DNA of 21,575 nucleotides. It comes from an uncultured Bacilli bacterium. Lineage in GTDB: Bacteria > Bacillota_I > Bacilli_A > RF39 > UBA660. Every line of letters starts with the position of its first letter. Position 1 is the first letter of the stretch. The stretch covers positions 1-21,575 of the forward strand of contig CAJTRV010000024.1 of assembly GCA_910578855.1 (NCBI GenBank), read 5' to 3'. Position numbers and translations under genes: made by a program. The notes beneath the pieces are model-generated. The model made no database searches. It was given only the letters and a program-made list of their open reading frames with translations, and was not told the DNA's origin. Below are positions 5,193 through 13,607 of the stretch, piece by piece.

Positions 5193-7343
5193 ATGAAAAA
5201 TGATAGAAAAAGAAAAATTATTGATTCTATGAAACAGGAAATGGATCAAGATGAGTTTAAATTTGATGATCTCATGAGTCGACATGATAAAAATAAAATC
5301 AAACAGCAAAAGAAATTTGAAGAAAAAATTATGAAAGAATTAGAACAAAAAAAGAAAAAGAAAGCTAAAAAGAAGTTAGAACAGACTCAAAAATTAGAAA
5401 AAGAAAAAATAAAACAGGCGATGAAACAAGAAAAGAAAAAACAAAAATCCAACTTAGAAGAAGTAACCCATATAGTAACAGACAATCATACTCTTATTAC
5501 TTCTTCTTCAAAAAAGAAAAGTATCAACAAATTTACCAAGTTTTTTCTATCGTTTACAGCTATTGGAATTCTCGTATTTTGGATATTTAACATCCTAGAT
5601 TCGTTTAATCGAATCAATCATATCTATACCTTAGTATGTAGTAGCCTAATCTCACTTGGGTGCCTTTTATTGGTACTGGCAGGGTTAATGACGAAAAACA
5701 AACCACGAAGCATTGCCAATGTAATCGGAGCATCTTGTTTACTATCATTTGCCATCATTAATACGCTTGTATTAAGTGGAACACTAACCTTTCCAACTCA
5801 ACCAGTCTTGTTAGATTTTTCTAATAAAAATGTTAATGTTGCCGTAAAATGGGCCAATGAAAATGCGATTACATTAGAACCTACTTATGAATATAGTGAT
5901 GTAATCAAAGAAAATAATATTATTACCCAAGATAAAAAAGGCGATGTGCTGGCAAAAAATGTGAAACATCTAGAAATTATTGTTTCTAAGGGGCCTAATT
6001 ATGAATTAGAAGCTAATTTACCAGATATGATGGGTTGGGATGTTGACCGTGTTGTAAAAAAATTGAAAGCATTAAAACTAGACTTAGAAAAAATCGATGT
6101 TGACTTTGTCTTTCATGATGAAAAACGTGATACCCTCTTTGAACAGAATAAAACTGGTAAAATTAGACGTAATGATAATCTTAAGTTAAAATTTTCCTTA
6201 GGAAAAGAAGAAGATTTAAAACCTGTCAAATTAATTGATTTAAAAAATAAAGATAAATTTGACGCTACCATATGGTTAAAACGAAATGGAATTCAATATG
6301 AAATAGAATATAAATTCGATGATCATATCGATAAAGGGAAAGTGATTTCCACCGATCCAAAACCAGGTACAACAATCAAACAGTCTGAAACAACCGTTAA
6401 GGTGTATATCTCAAAAGGAGCAAAAATTATTGCACCCGACTTCATGACAATGTCAATGGATGAAATTATCGAGTGGGCAAGTAAAAACAATGTCAACTTA
6501 AATTATGAAAGCGAATATAGTGATTCGGTAAAAACTGGCGATATCATTCGTGTAAGTGCCAAAAAAGGGACAGTTATCGAAGAAGGATCGACAATTAGTA
6601 TTGTCACTTCAAGGGGATCATTAAAAATGATAAACTTTAATAATGATCTCAGTAAACTTCGAGCGTTTGCCGAAGAGCATAAACTTTCGTTAGTCGAAAA
6701 ACAGGAATTTAACAGTGAGGTTGCTCAAGGAAAAATTGTCAGTGTTTCACATAAACCAGGTCAAATTATTCATCCAGGTGAAACAATTGAAATCGTGATT
6801 TCTAAGGGAAATTCTATCAAAGTACCAAACTTTATCGGAATGACAGAAAGTGCTGCCAAAAACGAGTGTAATCGTTTAGAACTCGCTTGTACAATTTCTT
6901 ATGTTTATGCTAGTAAAACTAAGGGGACTGTCATCGATCAAAACAAATCAGTTGGCAGTGAACTTGCCAAAAATGCAAGTGTTGTTCTCTCAGTAAGTGC
7001 TGGTGAAGCCCCAAGTTATAGCGGAAGTGGTGGATCAAGTAGTTCAAATAACAATTCTAATTCTAGCGGAGGTAATAGTGGTGGTAATAATCAACGACCA
7101 ACACCTACACCAACTCCAAATTGTAAAACAACAACGTTTTATATTTATCCAGAACATATTGCCATCAATAATCCAAGCAATACATGTTCTAATATTAAAA
7201 ATGCCTATCCAGGCTTCAATATTGCTTGTAGTTATATTGCTAGTAACAACGGAAAAAAAGGTCAAGTCTTGAATCGTGATCAATTAAATGGAATAACAAT
7301 CAACTCATGTAATACGATTACAATCCAAATAAAAAACAATTAG
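5193..7343 (+). CDS. Kinase-less PASTA-repeat membrane protein, 716 aa
   Basis: Predicted cell-envelope protein. Residues 1-110 are a cytoplasmic Lys/Glu/Gln-rich coiled-coil stalk. Three hydrophobic membrane segments follow (about 115-135, 143-166, 174-198). Outside are six PASTA-type units (about 201-267, 270-337, 343-409, 411-475, 478-539, 541-603), each ending in a 'V-I-V-S-K-G' type strand. A Gly/Ser/Asn linker (608-634) and a PTPTPTP stretch lead to a final Cys-containing module (644-716; Cys at 644, 665, 679, 706). This module looks like a seventh, disulfide-stabilised PASTA unit: 'ACSYIASNNGKKGQVL' parallels 'ACTISYVYASKTKGTVI' of unit six. PASTA domains bind peptidoglycan or muropeptides in PrkC/Stk kinases and PBP2x. 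No kinase or transpeptidase domain exists here, so it probably senses or scaffolds the wall. Start supported by AGGTGA. It is convergent with the autolysin gene. Confidence 0.85.
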   Translation: MKNDRKRKIIDSMKQEMDQDEFKFDDLMSRHDKNKIKQQKKFEEKIMKELEQKKKKKAKKKLEQTQKLEKEKIKQAMKQEKKKQKSNLEEVTHIVTDNHTLITSSSKKKSINKFTKFFLSFTAIGILVFWIFNILDSFNRINHIYTLVCSSLISLGCLLLVLAGLMTKNKPRSIANVIGASCLLSFAIINTLVLSGTLTFPTQPVLLDFSNKNVNVAVKWANENAITLEPTYEYSDVIKENNIITQDKKGDVLAKNVKHLEIIVSKGPNYELEANLPDMMGWDVDRVVKKLKALKLDLEKIDVDFVFHDEKRDTLFEQNKTGKIRRNDNLKLKFSLGKEEDLKPVKLIDLKNKDKFDATIWLKRNGIQYEIEYKFDDHIDKGKVISTDPKPGTTIKQSETTVKVYISKGAKIIAPDFMTMSMDEIIEWASKNNVNLNYESEYSDSVKTGDIIRVSAKKGTVIEEGSTISIVTSRGSLKMINFNNDLSKLRAFAEEHKLSLVEKQEFNSEVAQGKIVSVSHKPGQIIHPGETIEIVISKGNSIKVPNFIGMTESAAKNECNRLELACTISYVYASKTKGTVIDQNKSVGSELAKNASVVLSVSAGEAPSYSGSGGSSSSNNNSNSSGGNSGGNNQRPTPTPTPNCKTTTFYIYPEHIAINNPSNTCSNIKNAYPGFNIACSYIASNNGKKGQVLNRDQLNGITINSCNTITIQIKNN

Positions 7344-7367
7344 AATTGTTCTCTAATTGTTTTTATT
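7335..7367. terminator. Bidirectional terminator, PASTA gene / autolysin gene
   Basis: A perfect 10-bp stem AACAATTAGA (7335-7344) / TCTAATTGTT (7352-7361) with T-rich flanks on both strands. It contains the PASTA gene's TAG stop (7341-7343), and the autolysin's TAA (7363-7365) sits at its edge. Confidence 0.85.
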
Positions 7368-10300
7368 TGACGATTAATTCGATCCGGTTACGCTTTGATT
7401 CGTTTAACTGAAATGTATATTGCTTTCCATTCATTACTGTTTTTGCATTGCTTAAATCAGCAAAGAGAACATCATATAACTCACCATAATCGGAAATATT
7501 TGATTCATTGGTAACATAGATTGCATAAGTTCCTTTATCTAAATCAGAAATGTCAATTGTTTTATCAAACCATGCCCGATCTTTGCTTTTCCCAAATTGA
7601 TCAGCATTAATTAGCTGAATTGGGTAAACAGGTGTTAGTAAACTTCCAACAGAAATTCTCGTCTGCTCAAACGTCTCGATGTTTTCGAAAATGAGTTCTC
7701 TTTGTAAGGTCGTCGTCTTTCGCATATCAAGGCCAACAGAATAGGTCGCAGCCACAATATGCAACTGTTTATCTTCGAATTTTAATTTTTCTACCAAGCT
7801 ATATTGATTCACATCATAGCTTGTTTCTTTGTTACCAATTCGTTTGTCACGAATGGTAAATTCAAGAGGAATATTAGCATCCATATAATTATTGGTAATG
7901 GTGATTGCCCGTCTTCCTTCCGTATAATCCGTTGCTTGCTCATTTAGCAATATATTTTGGACATAAGACTTTGCGTAATACGTATCCGTACTTGATCGCA
8001 GATAAGCGGTATAATCACCTTGCGGTATATTCGCAAAAGATATCGATGATTTGAACCAAGAATATTTATAATTCTTTCCATCTGTTGATAAAACTGGAAT
8101 CGTCATCTGTTTTTCATCGGTTAAACGTTCAAGTGATTGCCGATACTCTTTTCCTGTTGTCTGATTTACTAATACCAATTCATATTGAATATCCGTTTTT
8201 AAATCATTATCAATCCCCATAATTGCATGATACCCTTTAATCTGCAATTTATCACCAACTACTTTTAAATAGTCTAAATAAAATTTACCACTTTTTTGAG
8301 TTAAAACATCTTCAATTGTTCCCTCTTTCCAAGTTGCTGTATAAGTTTTATTCTCACTAGCTTTTGTTAATGCTGGATCCCAACCAGTAAACAGGAATCC
8401 ATCTCTCATTGGAGTATCAACAGTAGGTACCTGACCTTTAATAGTTGGTACTACTTTGGTATCTTTTCCATTTTGAAATACACCATCATTAGCTTCAAAG
8501 GTAATATCATAAATTACGGTTTTCTCCCATTTCGCCAAATATGTTTTATTCTCACTTGCTGGACTTATTTCTGATGACCAACCTAAGAATTCATATCCCT
8601 CTCGTGAAGGAACACTCACTGTTGGGATCATTCCTTCTTTGACCTTTTGCGTTACCGTTTTACTTCCATCATCGAATGCTCCACCATTCGCATCAAAAAT
8701 AATACTATAATAAACGATATCCTTTTCCCAAACAGCTCTATATGTTGTATTCTCAGTTGCATTCGTAATTGTTTTGTCCCAACCTCTAAATGTATAACCA
8801 CTTCGCGTTGGTGTTTCAACACTTGGCTTAGTTCCGGCTGATACACTAACTACTTTACTAGTCGATTGATCACTATAGATTCCACCGTTGGCATCAAAAG
8901 TAATATTGTATTTGGTATTCTTCCACAAAGCAGTGTATGTTACATCAGAACTTGCTCCCATAATCGTTGGTGACCAGCCCATAAATGTATCTCCTGCTTT
9001 GGTTGGTGAATTAATTTCTGGTACGACATTTTGTTCTAAGGTCAATGTTTTCGAACCAGTAGTTCCATCGGTATAGGTTCCACCATTGGCATGGAACGTA
9101 ATGTTATATCGATTTTTAATAGCCTTTCCCGTATTCACAATTCGGAAACCACTAGAATGAACATAACCATAGTTATTTTTATAATTGTAAGCTCCACTAT
9201 CCTGAACGATCTTAGTTCGATCACTATTTAAAACAGGATCTGTCTGAATCTTATACCATTTATTATTTCCATTAATTGATTGCCCTGTGACAGTCTCTAA
9301 AACGACTACTGGATAATCTGTGATTGGACCTGATTTATATAATTCTGGTGAATCATTCGTAGGCTCTTTTCGAACACCCCAACTGGTCGCATTCTGTTTG
9401 ATGGCAATCGTATACTTATTATAATCCTGCATCCCAAGTGCACTATCCATCAGATAATAAAACTGTGCTGCTTTGTCTCCCCAATATGGATCAGATGCAT
9501 ATTTCACATTTAGACCACTGGCTTTATCCCCCATATGAGCACCATTATATCGTCCTTTATGACAAGTTGCATCATCATAGGCACCAGCTGAACTACGCCA
9601 ATCACAAGGATCTAAGTATCCTTCTGATATATAAAATTTCGTATGGGCATAAATACTTTGGGCAACACTTAGATAAGATGTTGCACTCGCTCCAGGTGAG
9701 GAATCAAAAGCTGCATGGCCAAATAAGTTTTTTCCATGAAAGGCAATACTACTTGTTCCACTGGCACTTTCATTCATAGCCAGTCCAAGTACCAAACCGA
9801 GGTTCGCTCCAAATTCATTTTGGTACTGGACAAATGATGTCTGCTCCCCATATAGAAGCGATTGTCCACTCGCCGCAGGATATGAAGTCATAGGTGAAGA
9901 AAAACCTCTTGATTTCAAATAGTTCAAAATATCACTGGCCGTATAATTACTCTGGGTCCGATGAGATAAATACTGATAGTAGTTATAATAAGGATTATTC
10001 TTATTAATTGCATTGTTATTATGCCCTGCTCGATAATCATTGATCATCACTTGATATCCGGCTTTAGTGGCTGGGTAAAAATAATGGCCATCATAACTCC
10101 AGTACGAAGATCCCTCACTTAAGAAAGAAGGCTTCGGTCCCAACGATAATTTGGCTCCCCCTTCATATTTCTTAATGTCTGTTTGGGTAATGTGCTGCAA
10201 AATACCATTTTTTACTGTATAGTTAGACGTATATAACTTATCAAAGTTGTCCATATAATCAATGACTTCAACTTGTTTGGCATCAACCCAACCAGTTACA

Positions 10301-10581
10301 CCCGCCATTTTAAATTTCACTTGGCTTTTATTACTATTGTAACCAAGAAACGCGGCATCCGCACCATAACACCCATTGGTATAACCTTCTTTATTATTGG
10401 CCACATTTACATATGAAGTTGTTTCATTACATCCTTTGGTTTTGAAATTGACAATTCCATAGGTATTATTATCAATGGCCTCTACTTCTACCATTGTCAG
10501 TGGTAAAAAATTCATTAGGAAAAGAATCATGATAAAACATCCAACCAATAGTTTTTTTGTCCATCTTATTATAAATTTCAT
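7363..10581 (-). CDS. Secreted GH73-type N-acetylglucosaminidase with InlB repeats, 1072 aa
   Basis: Predicted exported peptidoglycan hydrolase. A signal peptide (residues 1-35: KK, then a long hydrophobic core, VEA) is followed by an SH3-like N-terminal region (about 40-105, 'GVTGWVDAKQVEV'). The glucosaminidase domain (about 200-385) carries likely catalytic E271 in 'LAMNESASGTSSIA' and the 'NLFGHAAF' motif. A second SH3-like region (390-485) precedes four InlB/Listeria-Bacteroides repeats (about 491-752, one per ~66 residues: 'ITF-ANGG', 'P-R-GY-F-GW', 'T-A-W'). Two related C-terminal beta-rich modules (about 765-910 and 920-1072) end in 'ITITNNY...IPLEFTIRDKR' and 'YTFQLNESKRNRIELIVK'. 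There is no LPXTG motif, so the C-terminal modules probably anchor it non-covalently. Start supported by AGAGGTGG before the ATG. Confidence 0.9.
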   Translation of the reverse strand: MKFIIRWTKKLLVGCFIMILFLMNFLPLTMVEVEAIDNNTYGIVNFKTKGCNETTSYVNVANNKEGYTNGCYGADAAFLGYNSNKSQVKFKMAGVTGWVDAKQVEVIDYMDNFDKLYTSNYTVKNGILQHITQTDIKKYEGGAKLSLGPKPSFLSEGSSYWSYDGHYFYPATKAGYQVMINDYRAGHNNNAINKNNPYYNYYQYLSHRTQSNYTASDILNYLKSRGFSSPMTSYPAASGQSLLYGEQTSFVQYQNEFGANLGLVLGLAMNESASGTSSIAFHGKNLFGHAAFDSSPGASATSYLSVAQSIYAHTKFYISEGYLDPCDWRSSAGAYDDATCHKGRYNGAHMGDKASGLNVKYASDPYWGDKAAQFYYLMDSALGMQDYNKYTIAIKQNATSWGVRKEPTNDSPELYKSGPITDYPVVVLETVTGQSINGNNKWYKIQTDPVLNSDRTKIVQDSGAYNYKNNYGYVHSSGFRIVNTGKAIKNRYNITFHANGGTYTDGTTGSKTLTLEQNVVPEINSPTKAGDTFMGWSPTIMGASSDVTYTALWKNTKYNITFDANGGIYSDQSTSKVVSVSAGTKPSVETPTRSGYTFRGWDKTITNATENTTYRAVWEKDIVYYSIIFDANGGAFDDGSKTVTQKVKEGMIPTVSVPSREGYEFLGWSSEISPASENKTYLAKWEKTVIYDITFEANDGVFQNGKDTKVVPTIKGQVPTVDTPMRDGFLFTGWDPALTKASENKTYTATWKEGTIEDVLTQKSGKFYLDYLKVVGDKLQIKGYHAIMGIDNDLKTDIQYELVLVNQTTGKEYRQSLERLTDEKQMTIPVLSTDGKNYKYSWFKSSISFANIPQGDYTAYLRSSTDTYYAKSYVQNILLNEQATDYTEGRRAITITNNYMDANIPLEFTIRDKRIGNKETSYDVNQYSLVEKLKFEDKQLHIVAATYSVGLDMRKTTTLQRELIFENIETFEQTRISVGSLLTPVYPIQLINADQFGKSKDRAWFDKTIDISDLDKGTYAIYVTNESNISDYGELYDVLFADLSNAKTVMNGKQYTFQLNESKRNRIELIVK
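8326..9111 (-). repeat. Four tandem InlB-type repeats within the autolysin
   Basis: Four protein-level repeats begin at residues ~492, 558, 626 and 691. Each has 'ITF-A-N-G', a middle 'P-V-x-P-x-R-x-G-x-x-F-x-G-W' and a final 'Y-x-A-x-W'. The DNA copies are diverged, so this is an old duplication rather than a recent expansion. Confidence 0.85.
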
Positions 10582-10610
10582 CCGCCACCTCTATTCTTTT
10601 ATTCACATAT

Positions 10611-10639
10611 ATTTTACCAAAAAAATCACATTTTGTCGA
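10611..10639 (-). promoter_or_regulatory. Promoter of the autolysin gene
   Basis: On the minus strand, TCGACA (10634-10639), 17-nt spacer, TAAAAT (10611-10616), followed by the AGAGGTGG ribosome binding site of the gene starting at 10581. Confidence 0.65.
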
Positions 10640-10652
10640 CTCATCAGCGATG

Positions 10653-10739
10653 TTTTCCACAGGTTTTCTAAAAAACAGTTCTTGAATGAAACAAACCTGT
10701 GGAAAAGATTGGCAGTAATTGGTAAATTCCTGTGGAAAT
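10653..10739. promoter_or_regulatory. Cluster of three DnaA-box-like sites, two as a 14-bp inverted repeat
   Basis: TTTTCCACA (10653-10661, +) and TGTGGAAAA (10698-10706, i.e. TTTTCCACA on the minus strand) both fit the relaxed DnaA-box pattern TTWTNCACA. They are embedded in a perfect 14-bp inverted repeat TTTTCCACAGGTTT / AAACCTGTGGAAAA (10653-10666, 10693-10706). A third, one-off copy TGTGGAAAT lies at 10731-10739. They sit in the 324-nt non-coding gap between the divergent autolysin and YfhO genes, immediately upstream of the autolysin -35. No dnaA or other origin gene is nearby. Confidence 0.5.
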
Positions 10740-10768
10740 CTTTTTATTTTCTCTATTCAACAATAAAA

Positions 10769-10812
10769 GAGACCGTAATCCTACGAGTCTCCTAATCAAG
10801 TTTTACCTTGAT
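10769..10812. other. Two adjacent small hairpins in the 10582-10905 gap
   Basis: GAGAC (10769-10773) / GTCTC (10787-10791) and ATCAAG (10795-10800) / CTTGAT (10807-10812). On the minus strand the first is followed by TTTTATTG and could be a weak terminator. I see no coding gene in this gap; the remaining sequence is AT-rich without recognisable features beyond the two promoters and the DnaA-like sites. Confidence 0.3.
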
Positions 10813-10852
10813 ATTATATTCTATGTTTCATTCCTCAAACTATGATGGAAAC

Positions 10853-10885
10853 TTGTTATTTTGCTACGGTTGTTATATAATAACA
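10853..10885 (+). promoter_or_regulatory. Promoter of the YfhO-like gene with palindrome over the -10
   Basis: TTGTTA (10853-10858), 17 nt, TATAAT (10876-10881). The -10 is the centre of a perfect inverted repeat TGTTAT-ATA-ATAACA (10871-10885), a geometry suited to repressor binding. The strong AAGGAGGA ribosome binding site is at 10895-10902. Confidence 0.7.
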
Positions 10886-10905
10886 TCATACTATAAGGAG
10901 GATCT

Positions 10906-13419
10906 ATGAAGAAAAAACATGACTATTACTATTTATTTTTAATTTTTATTATTTTATTTATATTGATGCTATTAATGGATCCGACAAACTTATTTGCTTC
11001 CAAGACGGACTGGGTCAACCAACATAGTGTATTCCCTGATTATTTTCGGACACTCTTCTATGATACTGGTGATCTCCTCCCTAGCTTTGCAGCTCAAGTA
11101 GGAGCTGGACAAAACATTTATAATTTTTCATATTATGGACTATTAAATCCAATCATCTTACTTTCCTATTTCTTCCCGTTTTTATCGATGACCAATTATA
11201 TCTTACTATCTAATATCGTTCTGATTATCGCTAGTGGGTTATTATTATATAAGTGGCTAAAAGGACATTGTCAAGATCCGCAAATCGCCTTTATCAGTAC
11301 CCTTGTCGTCATCTTATCAGCATCTTTCATTTTTCAATTTCACAGGCACTTTATGTTTGTCAGTTATATGCCTTTTTTAATAACTGGTTTACTTGGAATT
11401 GATCAATATTTTAAAAACGAAACCCGATGGATTTATTTAATAAGTACCTTTTTGATGATTATGACCAGTTATTACTATAGCATGATTGGCATTATCATCT
11501 TTGTCTTATACGGAATTAGTCGTTACATCAAGTTGACCAATCGCATTACGATCAAAGGTTTTTTCAAAGATGGATTCCGCTTTTTAATTCCTATTTTGAT
11601 TGGAATTACAATGGCTGGAGTTTTATTATTACCAACGGCGTATGCTATTTTATCAGGACGTGGTGATGCAGGAATGGCAGTAACTCTAAAAGAATTGTTC
11701 ATTCCTACCGTAAATCTTGAAGCCCTTGTCTATAATAATTATGCTCTAGGTATGACGAGTATAGCTGTCATTGCCATCCTTTATTTACTCTTTATAACCA
11801 AAAAACCCGAACAACGTTTTCTAAATATAGTTTTTATTCTTCTCCTTACCTTTCCAGTTTGTATCTATCTTTTGAATGGAACCCTTTATATTCGTAACAA
11901 AGTCTTTATTCCATTTTTACCATTAATGGGATACTTTGTCTCAAAGTTTATCAGTCATCTCTTCGATCTTAAAATTGATTTAAAAAAACTTCTCCTCATC
12001 ATTGGCTCTTTTGTCATACTACTTCTTCTCAGTCACATAACGCAACCTCTTTTCTATCTTGATCTTCTAATCATGATACTCGCAATTATAGGCTATCTTC
12101 ACTACCAGAAAAAATTGATCTTTTTAATCCCTTTATTCACGATTGTCCTAATTAACTTAGGGGTTTCACATTATCAAGAGACCTTTATCACGAAGCAACA
12201 ATATCAAGATATCTTTTCTCATGAAAAGGAAACATTAATTAAAGAAACACTAGAAAAGGAAACAGGGATCGTTCGCTTTAATCATTTAAATGATACCTTA
12301 TATACGATCAACAAAATCTATCATCCTCGTTATTATCAGAATTCCCTGTACTCTTCTACCTATAATAATGACTATGATGTCTTCTATAAACAGGTTTTCC
12401 AAAATCCATTCTCATATCGCAATAAACTTATTTTAGCTCAAAATAATCATATCTTATTGCAAACAATGATGGGAGTAAAATATATTATTACTGATGGCAA
12501 ACCACCAATCGGTTACCGAAAAGTGCGACATAATAACGAAAGTGCGGTCTACCAAAATGATCACGTGTTACCACTCGCATATGCGACCAATCGTCTTATT
12601 AACGAGGCAACTTTTGACCAGCTATCATATCCTGATTCTACTATTGCCTTAATTGGAAACGCTGTCGTAAAAAAGGCGAAAGCAGAAACAAAACTTTCTA
12701 GTAAAGTAGTTCCTATCACCCCCAGCTTTCAATTACCAAAAGAGGATCATTTAACGATTACAAAAAAAGACGATACTTATGTTTTAACAGCCAAAAAGAA
12801 TAGTACCTTTACCCTTACTTTAGAAGAAGCATTAGAAAACCAAATCTTATTGATTACATTTGATCTTGCCAATGAACAAAGTTGTAGCCAAGGAGATCAA
12901 AAAATAACCATCAATGGAACGATGAATAAATTAACTTGTAAAGAATGGCAATACCACAATCATAATCATACCTTCCACTATGTTTTATCACAAAATACAC
13001 CGTTAAAAGAATTAAATATTACAGTTGAAAAAGGAAAATACCAAATAAAAAATATTCAAGTTGCAACCTTGAACTATGATCAGCTTATCCAAAATGTATC
13101 CCAAGTTGATCCTTTTACATTCGACATGAAGAAAACAAAAGGGGATAAAATTGTTGGTAAAATTGACGTATCTGAGGATGGATATTTTGTCACAAGCATT
13201 CCTTATGATGCTGGTTTTACAGTTAAAGTCGATGGCAAAGAAGTTCCCTATGAAAAAGTAAACAAAGCCTTTTTGGGCTTCCCAATTACCAAAGGAAAAC
13301 ATTCTATCAAAATTACCTACAAGGCACCTTTCCTCGCAGCTGGAAAATATGTAAGTCTTCTCGGATTTGGTTTATTCTTTCTCATTATTGGCCTAGATCA
13401 AACCAAATTACAAGCTTAA
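10906..13419 (+). CDS. YfhO-family polytopic membrane protein (GT-C-like)
   Basis: An 837-aa integral membrane protein. It has a first membrane segment at residues 9-24, then the family's early extracellular segment with conserved D35 ('ASKTDWVNQH'), 'FYDTGDLLPSF' and 'GAGQNIYNFSYYGLLNP' (66-82), followed by about a dozen hydrophobic helices to roughly residue 420. A long extracellular beta-rich domain (about 430-800) and one final C-terminal helix (about 808-830) complete it. B. subtilis YfhO and relatives are GT-C-fold enzymes reported to glycosylate lipoteichoic or wall teichoic acid using a lipid-linked sugar. The substrate here cannot be read from sequence. Start fixed by AAGGAGGA. It is monocistronic, with its own promoter and a terminator starting at the stop codon. 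Confidence 0.85.
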   Translation: MKKKHDYYYLFLIFIILFILMLLMDPTNLFASKTDWVNQHSVFPDYFRTLFYDTGDLLPSFAAQVGAGQNIYNFSYYGLLNPIILLSYFFPFLSMTNYILLSNIVLIIASGLLLYKWLKGHCQDPQIAFISTLVVILSASFIFQFHRHFMFVSYMPFLITGLLGIDQYFKNETRWIYLISTFLMIMTSYYYSMIGIIIFVLYGISRYIKLTNRITIKGFFKDGFRFLIPILIGITMAGVLLLPTAYAILSGRGDAGMAVTLKELFIPTVNLEALVYNNYALGMTSIAVIAILYLLFITKKPEQRFLNIVFILLLTFPVCIYLLNGTLYIRNKVFIPFLPLMGYFVSKFISHLFDLKIDLKKLLLIIGSFVILLLLSHITQPLFYLDLLIMILAIIGYLHYQKKLIFLIPLFTIVLINLGVSHYQETFITKQQYQDIFSHEKETLIKETLEKETGIVRFNHLNDTLYTINKIYHPRYYQNSLYSSTYNNDYDVFYKQVFQNPFSYRNKLILAQNNHILLQTMMGVKYIITDGKPPIGYRKVRHNNESAVYQNDHVLPLAYATNRLINEATFDQLSYPDSTIALIGNAVVKKAKAETKLSSKVVPITPSFQLPKEDHLTITKKDDTYVLTAKKNSTFTLTLEEALENQILLITFDLANEQSCSQGDQKITINGTMNKLTCKEWQYHNHNHTFHYVLSQNTPLKELNITVEKGKYQIKNIQVATLNYDQLIQNVSQVDPFTFDMKKTKGDKIVGKIDVSEDGYFVTSIPYDAGFTVKVDGKEVPYEKVNKAFLGFPITKGKHSIKITYKAPFLAAGKYVSLLGFGLFFLIIGLDQTKLQA

Positions 13420-13459
13420 AAAGTGTTAGCTATTTTAAAAAATAAGCGACACTTTTTTT
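13418..13459 (+). terminator. Terminator of the YfhO-like gene
   Basis: The outer stem AAAAAGTGT (13418-13426) / ACACTTTTT (13449-13457), with additional inner pairing (gctattt / aaataagc), is followed by T's. The TAA stop (13417-13419) overlaps its foot. Confidence 0.85.
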
Positions 13460-13544
13460 CTTTTATTAAATGACTTATGATACCAAAACAATGAAGCAAC
13501 GTATTACCTAAAATAAATTTTTTAGTTTCTCTCAGTAAATATTA

Positions 13545-13574
13545 TTGCCAGCATTAGAAAAAAATTGTTATAAT
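13545..13574 (+). promoter_or_regulatory. Promoter of the second LytTR regulator
   Basis: TTGCCA (13545-13550), 18-nt spacer, TATAAT (13569-13574). The leader contains 'agaataaaa' and 'agggtgtta', also present before the paralogue at 1428. Confidence 0.65.
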
Positions 13575-13607
13575 AAAGTTAGAATAAAAGATTGTAGGGT
13601 GTTAGCC

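Noticed and set aside
10475..10795. 106-codon plus-strand frame over the autolysin start
   Set aside because: It overlaps the autolysin signal peptide and promoter antisense and crosses the DnaA-like repeats, with no ribosome binding site.
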